Source: DAIOSQ01 sp036752465
GTDB lineage: Bacteria > Pseudomonadota > Gammaproteobacteria > Legionellales > Legionellaceae
Reading direction: 5' to 3'
DNA: 20,125 nt
Assembly: GCA_036752465.1 (NCBI GenBank)
Contig: DAIOSQ010000021.1
Coordinates: 1 to 20,125 of the forward strand
Shown here piece after piece: positions 13,435 to 20,125 of the stretch (positions are counted from its first letter, which is position 1; the number at the start of each line of letters is the position of its first letter). The notes beneath the pieces were generated by a model. That model was given only the letters and a program-made list of their open reading frames with translations, was not told the DNA's origin and ran no database searches. A program made the translations under genes and the position numbers.

Positions 13435-14652
13435 TCAAGCACGATGTCGTAGGGGGATAATTTCAGCGCCAGCTTTAAGTTTATCCAAGTGTTCTGCCCA
13501 CCACTGCATCATATTACGTCGCTCAGGGAGATATTCAGCATAGTTGTAGGCTGCTCGGATATTATTGCGCTCAGCATGTGCCAATTGCCGCTCAATAGCA
13601 TCTCGGTTCCAGCCATGCTCATTAAGAAGCAGTGTAGAAGCTATACTTCTAAAACCATGCCCTGTCATTTCATCAGAACTATAACCTAAACGCCTAAGTG
13701 CCGCTAATACAGTATTTTCACTCATGGGACGAGATGCAGAACGCAAACTAGGAAACAAATATTTTCCAGATCCAGTGTATGCATGTAATTCCTGGATGAT
13801 CTCAATGGTTTGAGTAGCAAGCGGTACAATGTGCTGTTCTTTCATTTTCATTTTTTCAGCAGGAATGCGCCACTCTGCTTTTTGCAGATCAAACTCTGAC
13901 CACTCAGCATGTCTTAGTTCTCCTGGCCTTACAAAAAATAACGGAGCTAACTGCAAAGCACATTTCGTAATAAAGTTGCCACGATATTCACTAATCGCAT
14001 TGAGTAGCTTACCAATTTCAACTGAATCAATTATGCTTGCATGATGCTTTTGTTTCACAGGTGCTAGCGCTCCGCGTAAATCTGCAGCTGGATTACGTTC
14101 GGCCTTACCAATTACAATCGCGTAACGAAAGACTTGCCCACAAATTTGTGAAACTCGATGTGCCGTTTCGACTGCTCCGCTATTTTCAATCCGGCGTAAT
14201 GCAGAAAGAATTTCGGGGGCGGTTACTTCGTTAATTGAGCTTTTACCAATCCATGGAAAAATATTTTGTTCAAGGCGTATTAAAATACGTTCGCCATGAT
14301 TCTTACTCCATTTTGGGGTAAATTTGGCATGCCATTCTCTTGCAACGGCTTCAAAGCTATTTTCTTCTGCCATTTTCTTTGAACGCTTGATTGAGTTTTT
14401 TAATATGCCAGGATCAATTGTATTGGTTAATTGCCGACGTGCTTCATCTCGAGCTTCTCTGGCAGCAGCTAAGCTCACCTCAGGAAAGGCACCAAAAGAG
14501 AGTTTTTTCTCAAGACCGGAAAAGCGATACTTAAACTTCCAAAGCTTCGAGCCATTAGGATTTACCAATAAATACAAACCTTTCTCATCAGCCATTTTGT
14601 AAGGCTTCTCTTTAGGTTTAGCACTCTTTATTTCAACAACAGTTAGGGTCAT
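13435..14652 (-). CDS. Tyrosine recombinase/integrase, P4-type with N-terminal arm-binding domain
   Basis: The 405-aa protein is full length for this family. Residues about 1-90 form the DUF4102-type arm-binding domain (EKGLYLLVNPNGSKLWKFKY; LSFGAFPEVSLAAARE). Residues 100-190 are the SAM-like core-binding domain. The C-terminal catalytic domain has Arg242 (VRPGELRHAEW), His332-x-x-Arg335 (GHGFRS), His359 (QLAHAER) and the nucleophile, most likely Tyr369 (AAYNYAEYLPERR). All catalytic residues are present, so it should be active. It integrates and excises its island by site-specific recombination, usually at tRNA or tmRNA 3' ends. It lies 161 bp from the 3' end of ssrA and reads away from it, the usual arrangement, which points to ssrA as target. 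ATG 14652 fits the family start. Confidence 0.95.
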   Translation of the reverse strand: MTLTVVEIKSAKPKEKPYKMADEKGLYLLVNPNGSKLWKFKYRFSGLEKKLSFGAFPEVSLAAAREARDEARRQLTNTIDPGILKNSIKRSKKMAEENSFEAVAREWHAKFTPKWSKNHGERILIRLEQNIFPWIGKSSINEVTAPEILSALRRIENSGAVETAHRVSQICGQVFRYAIVIGKAERNPAADLRGALAPVKQKHHASIIDSVEIGKLLNAISEYRGNFITKCALQLAPLFFVRPGELRHAEWSEFDLQKAEWRIPAEKMKMKEQHIVPLATQTIEIIQELHAYTGSGKYLFPSLRSASRPMSENTVLAALRRLGYSSDEMTGHGFRSIASTLLLNEHGWNRDAIERQLAHAERNNIRAAYNYAEYLPERRNMMQWWAEHLDKLKAGAEIIPLRHRA

Positions 14653-14731
14653 GGGGGCCTCGTCTTTTTACAATCACATAAAGCCCCTAAATAAGCCCCA
14701 CTTTTTGGTAGGCTCTTGGGGGCTTTTAATG
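14651..14731. repeat. GCCCC/GGGGC arm-site cluster between integrase and ssrA
   Basis: Direct copies TGGGGGCCT (about 14652-14660) and TGGGGGCTT (about 14717-14725) flank the inverted pair AAGCCCCTAAATAAGCCCC (14681-14699). The latter repeats the motif at 10287-10310. The cluster overlaps the integrase start region. It fits integrase arm-binding sites or autoregulatory sites, inferred from position and repetition. Confidence 0.45.
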
Positions 14732-14754
14732 AATCTTGTTGGACGAAGGTTATA

Positions 14755-14776
14755 TAAAAAAGCCTTTATTTCAAGG
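14755..14776 (-). terminator. Possible weak terminator after ssrA
   Basis: On the minus strand CCTT-gaaata-AAGG is followed by CTTTTTT, about 40 nt after the tmRNA 3' end. The stem is only 4 bp, so the call is weak; the island insertion may have displaced the original terminator. Confidence 0.3.
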
Positions 14777-14813
14777 TCTGTAGGATGCTTTTAGATGTCT
14801 TTGGAAGTTAATA

Positions 14814-15211
14814 TGGTGGAGGCGGCGGGAATCGAACCCGCGTCCGCAAATCCTCTACCGTCAGATCTACATGCGTAGCCTGGTCATTTGGATTTCATCG
14901 TGGATGCTCCGACTGGCAGGATAATACACGACTAGCCTCAGGATTTCGCGACTTGAATTGAGGCAATTCAAGCAGCTAGCTTATTTTTTATGACCGCCGA
15001 TTCGATACCTATAAGCAGGCTCGGTCAACGGGGCGCTGGTTATATAGCAGCGCACGTCTTGAGTTTAAAACCACGCTTATGCAGCGATAGCTTCATCCCC
15101 AAAGTATGCATCATTTTTTGCATTTGTGTTTAATGAGTCTGTTTTACGAGAGATCTCATTCTCGGCATGCACCTCGGGCTTCGCAACCCGCGTCGAAGCC
15201 AGGTCACCCCC
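14814..15211 (-). ncRNA. ssrA: tmRNA (transfer-messenger RNA), one-piece
   Basis: tmRNA frees ribosomes stalled on broken mRNAs together with SmpB and tags the nascent peptide for proteolysis. The 398-nt gene runs on the minus strand. The 5' end GGGGGTGACCTGGCTTCGACG (15211 downward) and the 3' end GGTTCGATTCCCGCCGCC + TCCACCA (to 14814) form a 7-bp acceptor stem with two G-U pairs and an encoded CCA. The T-arm is canonical. The tag frame at 15121-15077 reads AKNDAYFGDEAIAA and stops at TAA, resembling the Legionella tag ending EAIAA. If the resume codon lies further upstream, the tag would be longer. The 3' end is the likely attachment site of the neighbouring integrase, and the gene is intact after integration. 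Confidence 0.95.
15077..15121 (-). other. tmRNA tag-peptide frame
   Basis: GCA at 15121-15119 is the likely resume codon, with A at position -4 as in E. coli. The frame ends at TAA 15079-15077 and encodes AKNDAYFGDEAIAA. The Ala-Ala terminus fits a ClpXP degron. The frame is also open for a few codons upstream (AAC ACA AAT), so the exact start is not certain. Confidence 0.7.
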
Positions 15212-15219
15212 ATGTACTG

Positions 15220-15225
15220 AGTATA
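15220..15225 (-). promoter_or_regulatory. -10 box of ssrA
   Basis: The minus strand reads TATACT, five of six to TATAAT, with its downstream edge about 8 nt before the tmRNA 5' end at 15211. A convincing -35 is not seen. Confidence 0.5.
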
Positions 15226-15302
15226 ACATAAAAACATGCGATGTGTATGTGCGCTGTTGTCGGAGTTTAGCAACAAAGTTCTTGTCGGAGGGATATCAGC
15301 TG

Positions 15303-15336
15303 ATCATGCCGCCGCTCCTAGGAAATGCAGCATGAT
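15303..15336. terminator. Hairpin downstream of the glutathione peroxidase gene
   Basis: ATCATGCCGC (15303-15312) pairs with GCAGCATGAT (15327-15336) over 10 bp with one G-T pair; the 14-nt loop contains the palindrome CCTAGG. It starts 8 nt after the minus-strand stop codon at 15344. No T-run follows on the minus strand, so it may be a processing or stability hairpin rather than an intrinsic terminator. Confidence 0.45.
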
Positions 15337-15343
15337 TTTATGT

Positions 15344-15853
15344 CTATCTGTTGAGTAGTTGATCTAAATCTTGTTGGATGACTTTGCATGAGGTGGTCGG
15401 CAAATAACGTTTATGAATGCGGCCTTGTTTATCAATGAGGATCTTCGTGAAATTCCAAGGGATGAGCGGTAATAGCGAGCGTTTTTGCATATTTCCCGCA
15501 ATGTATTTATAGATGGGGGCTTGGTTAGGCCCGCGCACTTCTATTTTAGCAAATAAGGGAAATGTTACTCGGTAACGGGTTTCAGCAAATGCTTTGATTT
15601 CTTCATTGCAGCCTGGCTCTTGATGTAAAAATTGGTCACAAGGAAAGCCCAAGACCACGAAATCTCGGCCCATATTGTGTTGATACAAGGACTCTAGGGC
15701 TTTGTATTGCGGTGTGAGACCACAGCGACTGGCTACGTTTACCAGAAGACAGGTTTTGCCACGATAAGGCTCAAGTGTGACAGTTTTGCCTTGCATGTCA
15801 GTCACAGGCACTTGATAAATATTATCTGTTTGGATATTTTTTGCGGTTGCCAT
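15344..15853 (-). CDS. Glutathione peroxidase family thiol peroxidase
   Basis: The 169-aa protein reduces hydrogen peroxide and organic hydroperoxides, in bacteria usually with thioredoxin as electron donor. It carries NVASRCGLTPQYKALESLY with the peroxidatic Cys (Cys, not selenocysteine), GFPCDQF with the second Cys typical of the thioredoxin-type members, and IPWNFTKILID with the active-site Trp-Asn. Length matches E. coli BtuE-type proteins. There is no signal peptide, so it is cytosolic. GGAG of the Shine-Dalgarno overlaps the stop codon of prlC and the start is 3 nt after that stop, so translation is coupled. Association with prlC as one operon is clear; a common stress role is inference. 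Confidence 0.93.
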   Translation of the reverse strand: MATAKNIQTDNIYQVPVTDMQGKTVTLEPYRGKTCLLVNVASRCGLTPQYKALESLYQHNMGRDFVVLGFPCDQFLHQEPGCNEEIKAFAETRYRVTFPLFAKIEVRGPNQAPIYKYIAGNMQKRSLLPLIPWNFTKILIDKQGRIHKRYLPTTSCKVIQQDLDQLLNR

Positions 15854-15856
15854 CTG

Positions 15857-17878
15857 TTACTCCTTGACCAGGATTCCGGAATGTTTTAGTAAGGCATCGA
15901 TCTTGGGAGCTCGTTTGCGAAAATGCATGAAAGCATCTGCCGCTTTGACTGAACCACCAACTTCCAGCACGCTATGCAGAAATTCCCGCCCCGTTTGCTG
16001 ATTGAAAACGCCTTCTTCTTCAAAGCGAGCAAATGCGTCGCTGGATAATACTTCTGCCCATTTATAGCTATAATACCCTGCTGCATAACCGCCGGCAAAT
16101 ATATGACTGAAAGCATGTTGAAAGCGATTATACGGCACCACTGGCACCACGGCTATCTTACTGCGTACTTCTTGCAAGATATTTGCAATGAGGGCTTGAT
16201 CGCCTGGTTGGTATGCAAGGTGTAAACGAAAATCAAATAAAGAAAATTCCAGTTGTCTTACCATCGCCATGGCTGCTTGGAAATTTTTGACGGATAAGAG
16301 TTTTTGATAGAGCGCATGACTCAATCCACCGCCATGCTCACTGTGCCTTGCGAGTAATGATAACGCTTCTTCATCCCAGCACCAGTTTTCAAAAAATTGG
16401 CTAGGAAGCTCGACGGCATCCCACTCAACACCATTCATACCGGAAGCGCCTAAATAATCAACTTGAGTTAATATATGTTGTAAACAATGACCTAATTCAT
16501 GGAATAAGGTGATGACTTCATCGTGTAATAGGGTGGCTTCTTTTTCAGGCATAGGGGCGGAAAAATTGCAAGTCAACGTGGCAATAGGTAACTGTACGGT
16601 GCCATTCGTACAACGACGTCGTCCTCGCAGATCATCCATCCAAGCGCCCCCTCTCTTTTGTGGGCGTGCAAACAAGTCAAGATATACATATCCTCTGGGT
16701 GTGTTGGTTTCATCAAACACCGCATAACAGCGCACATCGGCATGCCAGATATCAGCGCCTGCAAGCCGCTCAAAACGCATGCCATAGAGCCGATTAACAA
16801 TATTAAACATACCATCTAGAACATGAGATAGAGGGAAATATGTTCTTAATTCTTCTTGAGATATGGCATATTCCGCTTGCATTTTCTTTTCAGACAAATA
16901 TGCAATATCCCACGGTTTTATGGCATCAATTTGATAATGTGTTGCTGCAAATTTCTGTAGCGCTTGGAACTCTTCTACCGCCTGTGGAAAGGCCTTATCG
17001 GCTAAATCATACAAAAATGTCATGACTTCTTCCGGCGATTTAGCCATTTTAGTGGCCAGTGACATGGCGGCATAATGCGGGAAGCCAAGCATCTCAGCTT
17101 GTTCAGCTCTTAAGGCAAGAATATTGTGCATGATGGCGCTGTTATCAAATTTTCCAGCCAATGGGCCGACATCAGATGCTTTGGTTATATATGCTTCATA
17201 GCAAGACTCTCTGAGCGATCGGTCATCAGCATGCGTGCTCACAGCAATATAACAAGGCGACTCTATTGTCAGCACAAAGCCAGACATTTGCCGTGTTTCG
17301 GCTGCGTGTTTTGCTTGCGTCACTACGTGTGATGGCAAGCCCTGCAACTGTTGTTCGTCGGTAATATGGAGAAAGAATGTGTCAACAGCATCCATGATGT
17401 GATTTTCATAGGTACAGGAAAATTCTGATAATTGTGTATTGATGTCTGCAAAGCGTTGTTTTTGTTTGGCAGATAAGGCGATACCTGATAGTTTAAAATC
17501 GCGCAAAGTATCGTTTATAATTTTTAATTGAGTTGCATTTAAGCTGGTTTGATCGATTGCGCGTATGGCTTGATATAAAGCTTCATTATGGCCTACTTTA
17601 GACTCATACATAGATAGTTTGGGTAGGCAACTTAAATAACAATCACGGATTGCCGTTGAATTGGTTACAGCATTTAAATGTGCAAATGGCGCCCATAACT
17701 GGTGCAAGCTATCATCCAAATCTTCCAATGGATGCATGAGATTATCCCAAGTGAATTCAATATTTTTGGCTAACAATGCATCAATACAGGTCAAGTGATG
17801 TTGTAACAAATCAGATAATTTGTTCGAAAAATTCTCGATATCAATTGCAGAAAATTTCGGGAGATCATGAGCTTGCAT
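15857..17878 (-). CDS. prlC: Oligopeptidase A (M3 family zinc metallopeptidase)
   Basis: The 673-aa cytosolic peptidase degrades short peptides, including cleaved signal peptides, and takes part in late steps of protein turnover. The zinc site is LFHELGHCLQHIL (HELGH at 460-464), and the third ligand lies in the following NGVEWDAVELPSQFFENW segment (about residues 483-500). YGMRFERL, YVYLDLFARPQKRGGAW and the C-terminal FSHIFAGGYAAGYYSYKWAEVLSSDAF block are standard for M3 peptidases. Length is near that of E. coli OpdA (680 aa). ATG 17878 has AAGGA 6 nt upstream. It starts 15 nt after the upstream membrane-protein gene and ends 3 nt before the peroxidase gene, so it is the middle of a three-gene unit. 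Confidence 0.95.
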   Translation of the reverse strand: MQAHDLPKFSAIDIENFSNKLSDLLQHHLTCIDALLAKNIEFTWDNLMHPLEDLDDSLHQLWAPFAHLNAVTNSTAIRDCYLSCLPKLSMYESKVGHNEALYQAIRAIDQTSLNATQLKIINDTLRDFKLSGIALSAKQKQRFADINTQLSEFSCTYENHIMDAVDTFFLHITDEQQLQGLPSHVVTQAKHAAETRQMSGFVLTIESPCYIAVSTHADDRSLRESCYEAYITKASDVGPLAGKFDNSAIMHNILALRAEQAEMLGFPHYAAMSLATKMAKSPEEVMTFLYDLADKAFPQAVEEFQALQKFAATHYQIDAIKPWDIAYLSEKKMQAEYAISQEELRTYFPLSHVLDGMFNIVNRLYGMRFERLAGADIWHADVRCYAVFDETNTPRGYVYLDLFARPQKRGGAWMDDLRGRRRCTNGTVQLPIATLTCNFSAPMPEKEATLLHDEVITLFHELGHCLQHILTQVDYLGASGMNGVEWDAVELPSQFFENWCWDEEALSLLARHSEHGGGLSHALYQKLLSVKNFQAAMAMVRQLEFSLFDFRLHLAYQPGDQALIANILQEVRSKIAVVPVVPYNRFQHAFSHIFAGGYAAGYYSYKWAEVLSSDAFARFEEEGVFNQQTGREFLHSVLEVGGSVKAADAFMHFRKRAPKIDALLKHSGILVKE

Positions 17879-17893
17879 AGCGTGTCCTTATTA

Positions 17894-19042
17894 TTAGATT
17901 GGAGGGGGCGGATTGTTTTGCAAAAACGTAACAACATCAGGTGTTTGCGCACAGCACAGTTGACCCAGTATGCAATTGATCAGCGTCATGGCAATTGTAA
18001 GCACTGCGGCGCCCAGGGGAAACCAAGGGGTTGCGGTGAAACAAAACATACCAAATGCGACCGTCAAGATGATGGCGTTGATTAAATTTAACCAATCGTT
18101 GTTGAGTTCGCTGGCTAATCTTCTGGATAATTCTACCAGAAAGGCATCGACTTCGGCCGTAGTTGTAGGGTCATTTTGTTTGATGGCGGTGTATTCGTTT
18201 ATAAGATCAGTATATTGCTTGCCTTCATAGATTAGTCGAAATAGACCGATGACAACATCAAGCAATTGGGCGAAGGCAATTAAGTAAGGTGCCCAGCATG
18301 CCAAAGTCCCTACCAATGTAAAGCAACCAAGCAACCCACATATCAACCAATTCAGGTCATTGGCTAACTCAAAATAGCGCGCATCCATCTCTATCTGGAA
18401 ACGAGTCATCAGTCCAAGCTCAGTTTCTAACGGACTCATCCAATCATTTTCAATGAGATGCCTAGTAAAAAAAATCAAATTGACCAACAATCTTGGAACA
18501 AAAAATATCCAGGATTGATAGTTGGCCAAAGTACTGGTGTATACATCTAGATTTTGCAGCCATGGCAGTATGGGGCTGTCTGTGAGTAACGGTCTGGTAG
18601 CAAGTAAGCCGCGACGCAACCGAAATGTCAACAATCTAGGAAAGTTTAGGTTGCGATGCCAACTGCGCCCAAGCCCTTCTGGGCTGAATGTGGCCACTGG
18701 GTTAGGTGATGTCTGAGGTTGCTGAAGCCATTGCGTATACGCGGCAATTTCTTGGTTTAGGACCTCAACATCATCAGTTCCCGTAAAACAAAGGTGTTGC
18801 AATGTTGCGATCGCTGCCAGTTCTGTAATGATCTTTTGCATTTGGCCCTTGTCAGTGGTGGTGAGCAATTGATTTTGCAAGGCTTGATAGGCAAATTTGG
18901 TTTTGCGTCGTTGCAGAGATAGCGTGCGCATCTGCTCGGCTGTTTGCGCATCTACTGGTGGCGATTGTGAAGGCTTGATTGCTGCAAAAAAGCTCTGGTT
19001 GACATGAATAGAGTGAGTATTTTGCAAATGCTTAAGAATCAT
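17894..19042 (-). CDS. Hypothetical multi-pass membrane protein
   Basis: No family is recognised. The 382-aa protein has a cytosolic helical N-terminal region (1-125) with an HRNLNFPRLLTFRLRRGLL segment at about 129-147. Hydrophobic segments follow at about 178-194 (WIFFVPRLLVNLIFF), 232-268 (a pair: LICGLLGCFTLVGTLACW, APYLIAFAQLLDVVIGLF) and 320-360 (a pair: INAIILTVAFGMFCF, LGAAVLTIAMTLINCILG). The tail is QNNPPPPI. RYFELANDLNWL before the second block looks conserved. ATG 19042 lacks a clear Shine-Dalgarno. It precedes prlC by 15 nt, so it is probably the operon's first gene, though it need not share a function. The layout resembles proteins of intracellular gammaproteobacteria, which is only a suggestion. 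Confidence 0.75.
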   Translation of the reverse strand: MILKHLQNTHSIHVNQSFFAAIKPSQSPPVDAQTAEQMRTLSLQRRKTKFAYQALQNQLLTTTDKGQMQKIITELAAIATLQHLCFTGTDDVEVLNQEIAAYTQWLQQPQTSPNPVATFSPEGLGRSWHRNLNFPRLLTFRLRRGLLATRPLLTDSPILPWLQNLDVYTSTLANYQSWIFFVPRLLVNLIFFTRHLIENDWMSPLETELGLMTRFQIEMDARYFELANDLNWLICGLLGCFTLVGTLACWAPYLIAFAQLLDVVIGLFRLIYEGKQYTDLINEYTAIKQNDPTTTAEVDAFLVELSRRLASELNNDWLNLINAIILTVAFGMFCFTATPWFPLGAAVLTIAMTLINCILGQLCCAQTPDVVTFLQNNPPPPI

Positions 19043-19104
19043 CGTTTTAAAACTCGTTTAATCCAGGGAGTGTTGCTTGCTCATGCCTGCTTGCCTGTTG
19101 CATT

Positions 19105-19162
19105 GTCCCGGCGCTATATAGGTGTTGTCCAAAGACCCCGTGGGCAAGCCGTGGGACGGGAC
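19105..19162. repeat. Intergenic palindromes (REP-like)
   Basis: GTCCCG (19105-19110) pairs with CGGGAC (19157-19162). Inside, GACCCCGTGGGCAAGCC and the following GTGGGAC (about 19134-19156) form an imperfect palindrome around GCAAG. It looks like a worn version of the CCGCGG-acaag-CCGCGG type of dispersed extragenic palindrome. It sits between divergent genes. The family assignment is from memory and uncertain. Confidence 0.35.
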
Positions 19163-19295
19163 TGTGAGTTGAATTAACAGAGCCTAAGCAAGAATAATAT
19201 CAATTGATCAAAAAGTAAAATAGTGCTTGAAGCAACTTGCCGAACAGACCCATCTTTGGGACAATACCGGCTTTTAAGCAGCGGTGGAGAAAGGG

Positions 19296-20125
19296 ATGAG
19301 TACGGCAAAAACGCTCGCAAACGCGCTTCGGTTTTTAAGTGTCGATGCTATAGAAAAAGCGCGTTCCGGACACCCAGGTATGCCGCTAGGTATGGCCGAT
19401 ATTGCGTTTGTCCTTTGGCACCGTTTTCTCAAGCATAATCCCAAGAATCCAGCTTGGTTCAATCGTGACCGTTTCGTGTTATCAAATGGTCACGGTTCCA
19501 TGCTATTGTATGCCTTGTTACATCTAACAGGATATAACCTTTCTCTCGACGATTTGAAAGCTTTTCGTCAGCTCCACTCAAAAACGCCAGGCCATCCTGA
19601 GTATCATGAAACACCTGGTGTTGAAACCACCACAGGGCCTTTGGGGCAAGGATTGGCACATGCTGTCGGTATGGCTATTGCCGAAAAAACCTTGGCCAGC
19701 ACCTGCAATAATGCTGAGAATTCCTTGATTGACCATTACACATATGCGTTTGTTGGCGATGGATGCTTGATGGAAGGTATCTCGCACGAAGCGTGCTCTT
19801 TGGCAGGGACCTTGGGTTTGGGTAAGTTAATTGTATTTTATGATGATAATGGTATTTCCATTGATGGCGAGGTAGAGCCGTGGTTCCGAGACAATACCGC
19901 AGAGCGTTTTCGTGCGTATCATTGGCAGGTGATCAATTCTATTGATGGTCATGATGTTGAAGCGATTGATCAAGCTATTCGCGAAGCACGTCAGGACACC
20001 GCGCGCCCCAGTTTGATTATTTGCAAAACTATTATTGGCTATGGTTCTATGGTGGAACGCAGTGCTGCGGTACATGGAGCGCCTCTTGGCGCACAAGATA
20101 TCGAACAACTTCGCCAACGATTGGC
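19296..20125 (+). CDS. tkt: Transketolase, N-terminal part (3' end outside window)
   Basis: The frame runs from ATG 19296 to the window end without a stop (276 codons). Transketolase moves two-carbon ketol units between sugar phosphates in the pentose phosphate pathway, using thiamine diphosphate. The N-terminus is MSTAKTLANALRFLSVDAIE, then RSGHPGMPLGMADIAFVLW, RFVLSNGHGSMLLYALLHL, and TTTGPLGQGLAHAVGMAIAE. The ThDP/Mg motif is GDGCLMEGISHEACSLAGTL through FYDDNGISIDG (GDG ... N). These match E. coli TktA closely. GGAG (about 19285-19288) lies 7 nt upstream of the ATG. In Coxiella and Legionella, as I remember, tkt heads a glycolytic cluster (gap, pgk, pyk); that would lie beyond the window. 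Family certain. Confidence 0.95.
   Translation, partial: MSTAKTLANALRFLSVDAIEKARSGHPGMPLGMADIAFVLWHRFLKHNPKNPAWFNRDRFVLSNGHGSMLLYALLHLTGYNLSLDDLKAFRQLHSKTPGHPEYHETPGVETTTGPLGQGLAHAVGMAIAEKTLASTCNNAENSLIDHYTYAFVGDGCLMEGISHEACSLAGTLGLGKLIVFYDDNGISIDGEVEPWFRDNTAERFRAYHWQVINSIDGHDVEAIDQAIREARQDTARPSLIICKTIIGYGSMVERSAAVHGAPLGAQDIEQLRQRL

Noticed and set aside
1..20125. CRISPR array, IS element, tRNA or rRNA genes
   Set aside because: No regularly spaced repeats, transposase frames with terminal inverted repeats, or cloverleaf sequences other than the tmRNA were seen.

Overview
The window reads as a gammaproteobacterial chromosome. LptD with its C-terminal Cys pair, class II fumarase, oligopeptidase A, transketolase and a one-piece tmRNA support this. 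The tmRNA tag ends in DEAIAA, close to the Legionella tag as I remember it, and several coiled-coil or membrane proteins without a known family lie between housekeeping genes. Together these suggest Legionellales or a similar host-associated lineage; this is an inference, not a proven assignment.

Layout. 1-888 is the 3' part of lptD. 989-1717 is an unknown protein. 1941-3347 (photolyase, minus) and 3435-4427 (hemH, plus) are divergent. A fumC / ThrE-type exporter operon runs on the minus strand (7081 to 4405). A translationally coupled pair of coiled-coil membrane proteins follows (7300-8833), then a small secreted cationic protein (8840-9166, minus).

From about 9180 to 14800 the sequence is AT-richer and accessory. 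It starts with a gene graveyard: an orphan 3' fragment at 9424-9639, a threonyl-tRNA synthetase C-terminal fragment at 9669-9941, and the 3' end of another gene with its terminator at 10009-10148. Next come two tandem secreted pentapeptide-repeat proteins, the first with its signal peptide thrown out of frame at a run of nine A. Then comes a winged-helix / nucleotidyltransferase / metallophosphoesterase cassette resembling AbiE-type toxin-antitoxin or defence loci, behind a palindromic operator. Its third gene is cut short and fused to the remains of a VOC-family gene. A complete P4-type tyrosine integrase sits directly beside the 3' end of ssrA (tmRNA, 14814-15211, minus). This is the classic arrangement of an integrated island. 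GCCCC-rich repeats occur beside the integrase and again near 10288.

15344-19042 is a minus-strand operon-like series: a 382-aa multi-pass membrane protein of unknown function, prlC (oligopeptidase A) and a glutathione peroxidase, very tightly spaced. The window ends inside a transketolase gene (19296 onward, plus).

The parts most worth a second look are the homopolymer frameshift in the pentapeptide operon, the regulated HTH/NTase/phosphoesterase cassette, and the eroded gene fragments to the left of the island. I see no CRISPR array, IS element or tRNA gene.
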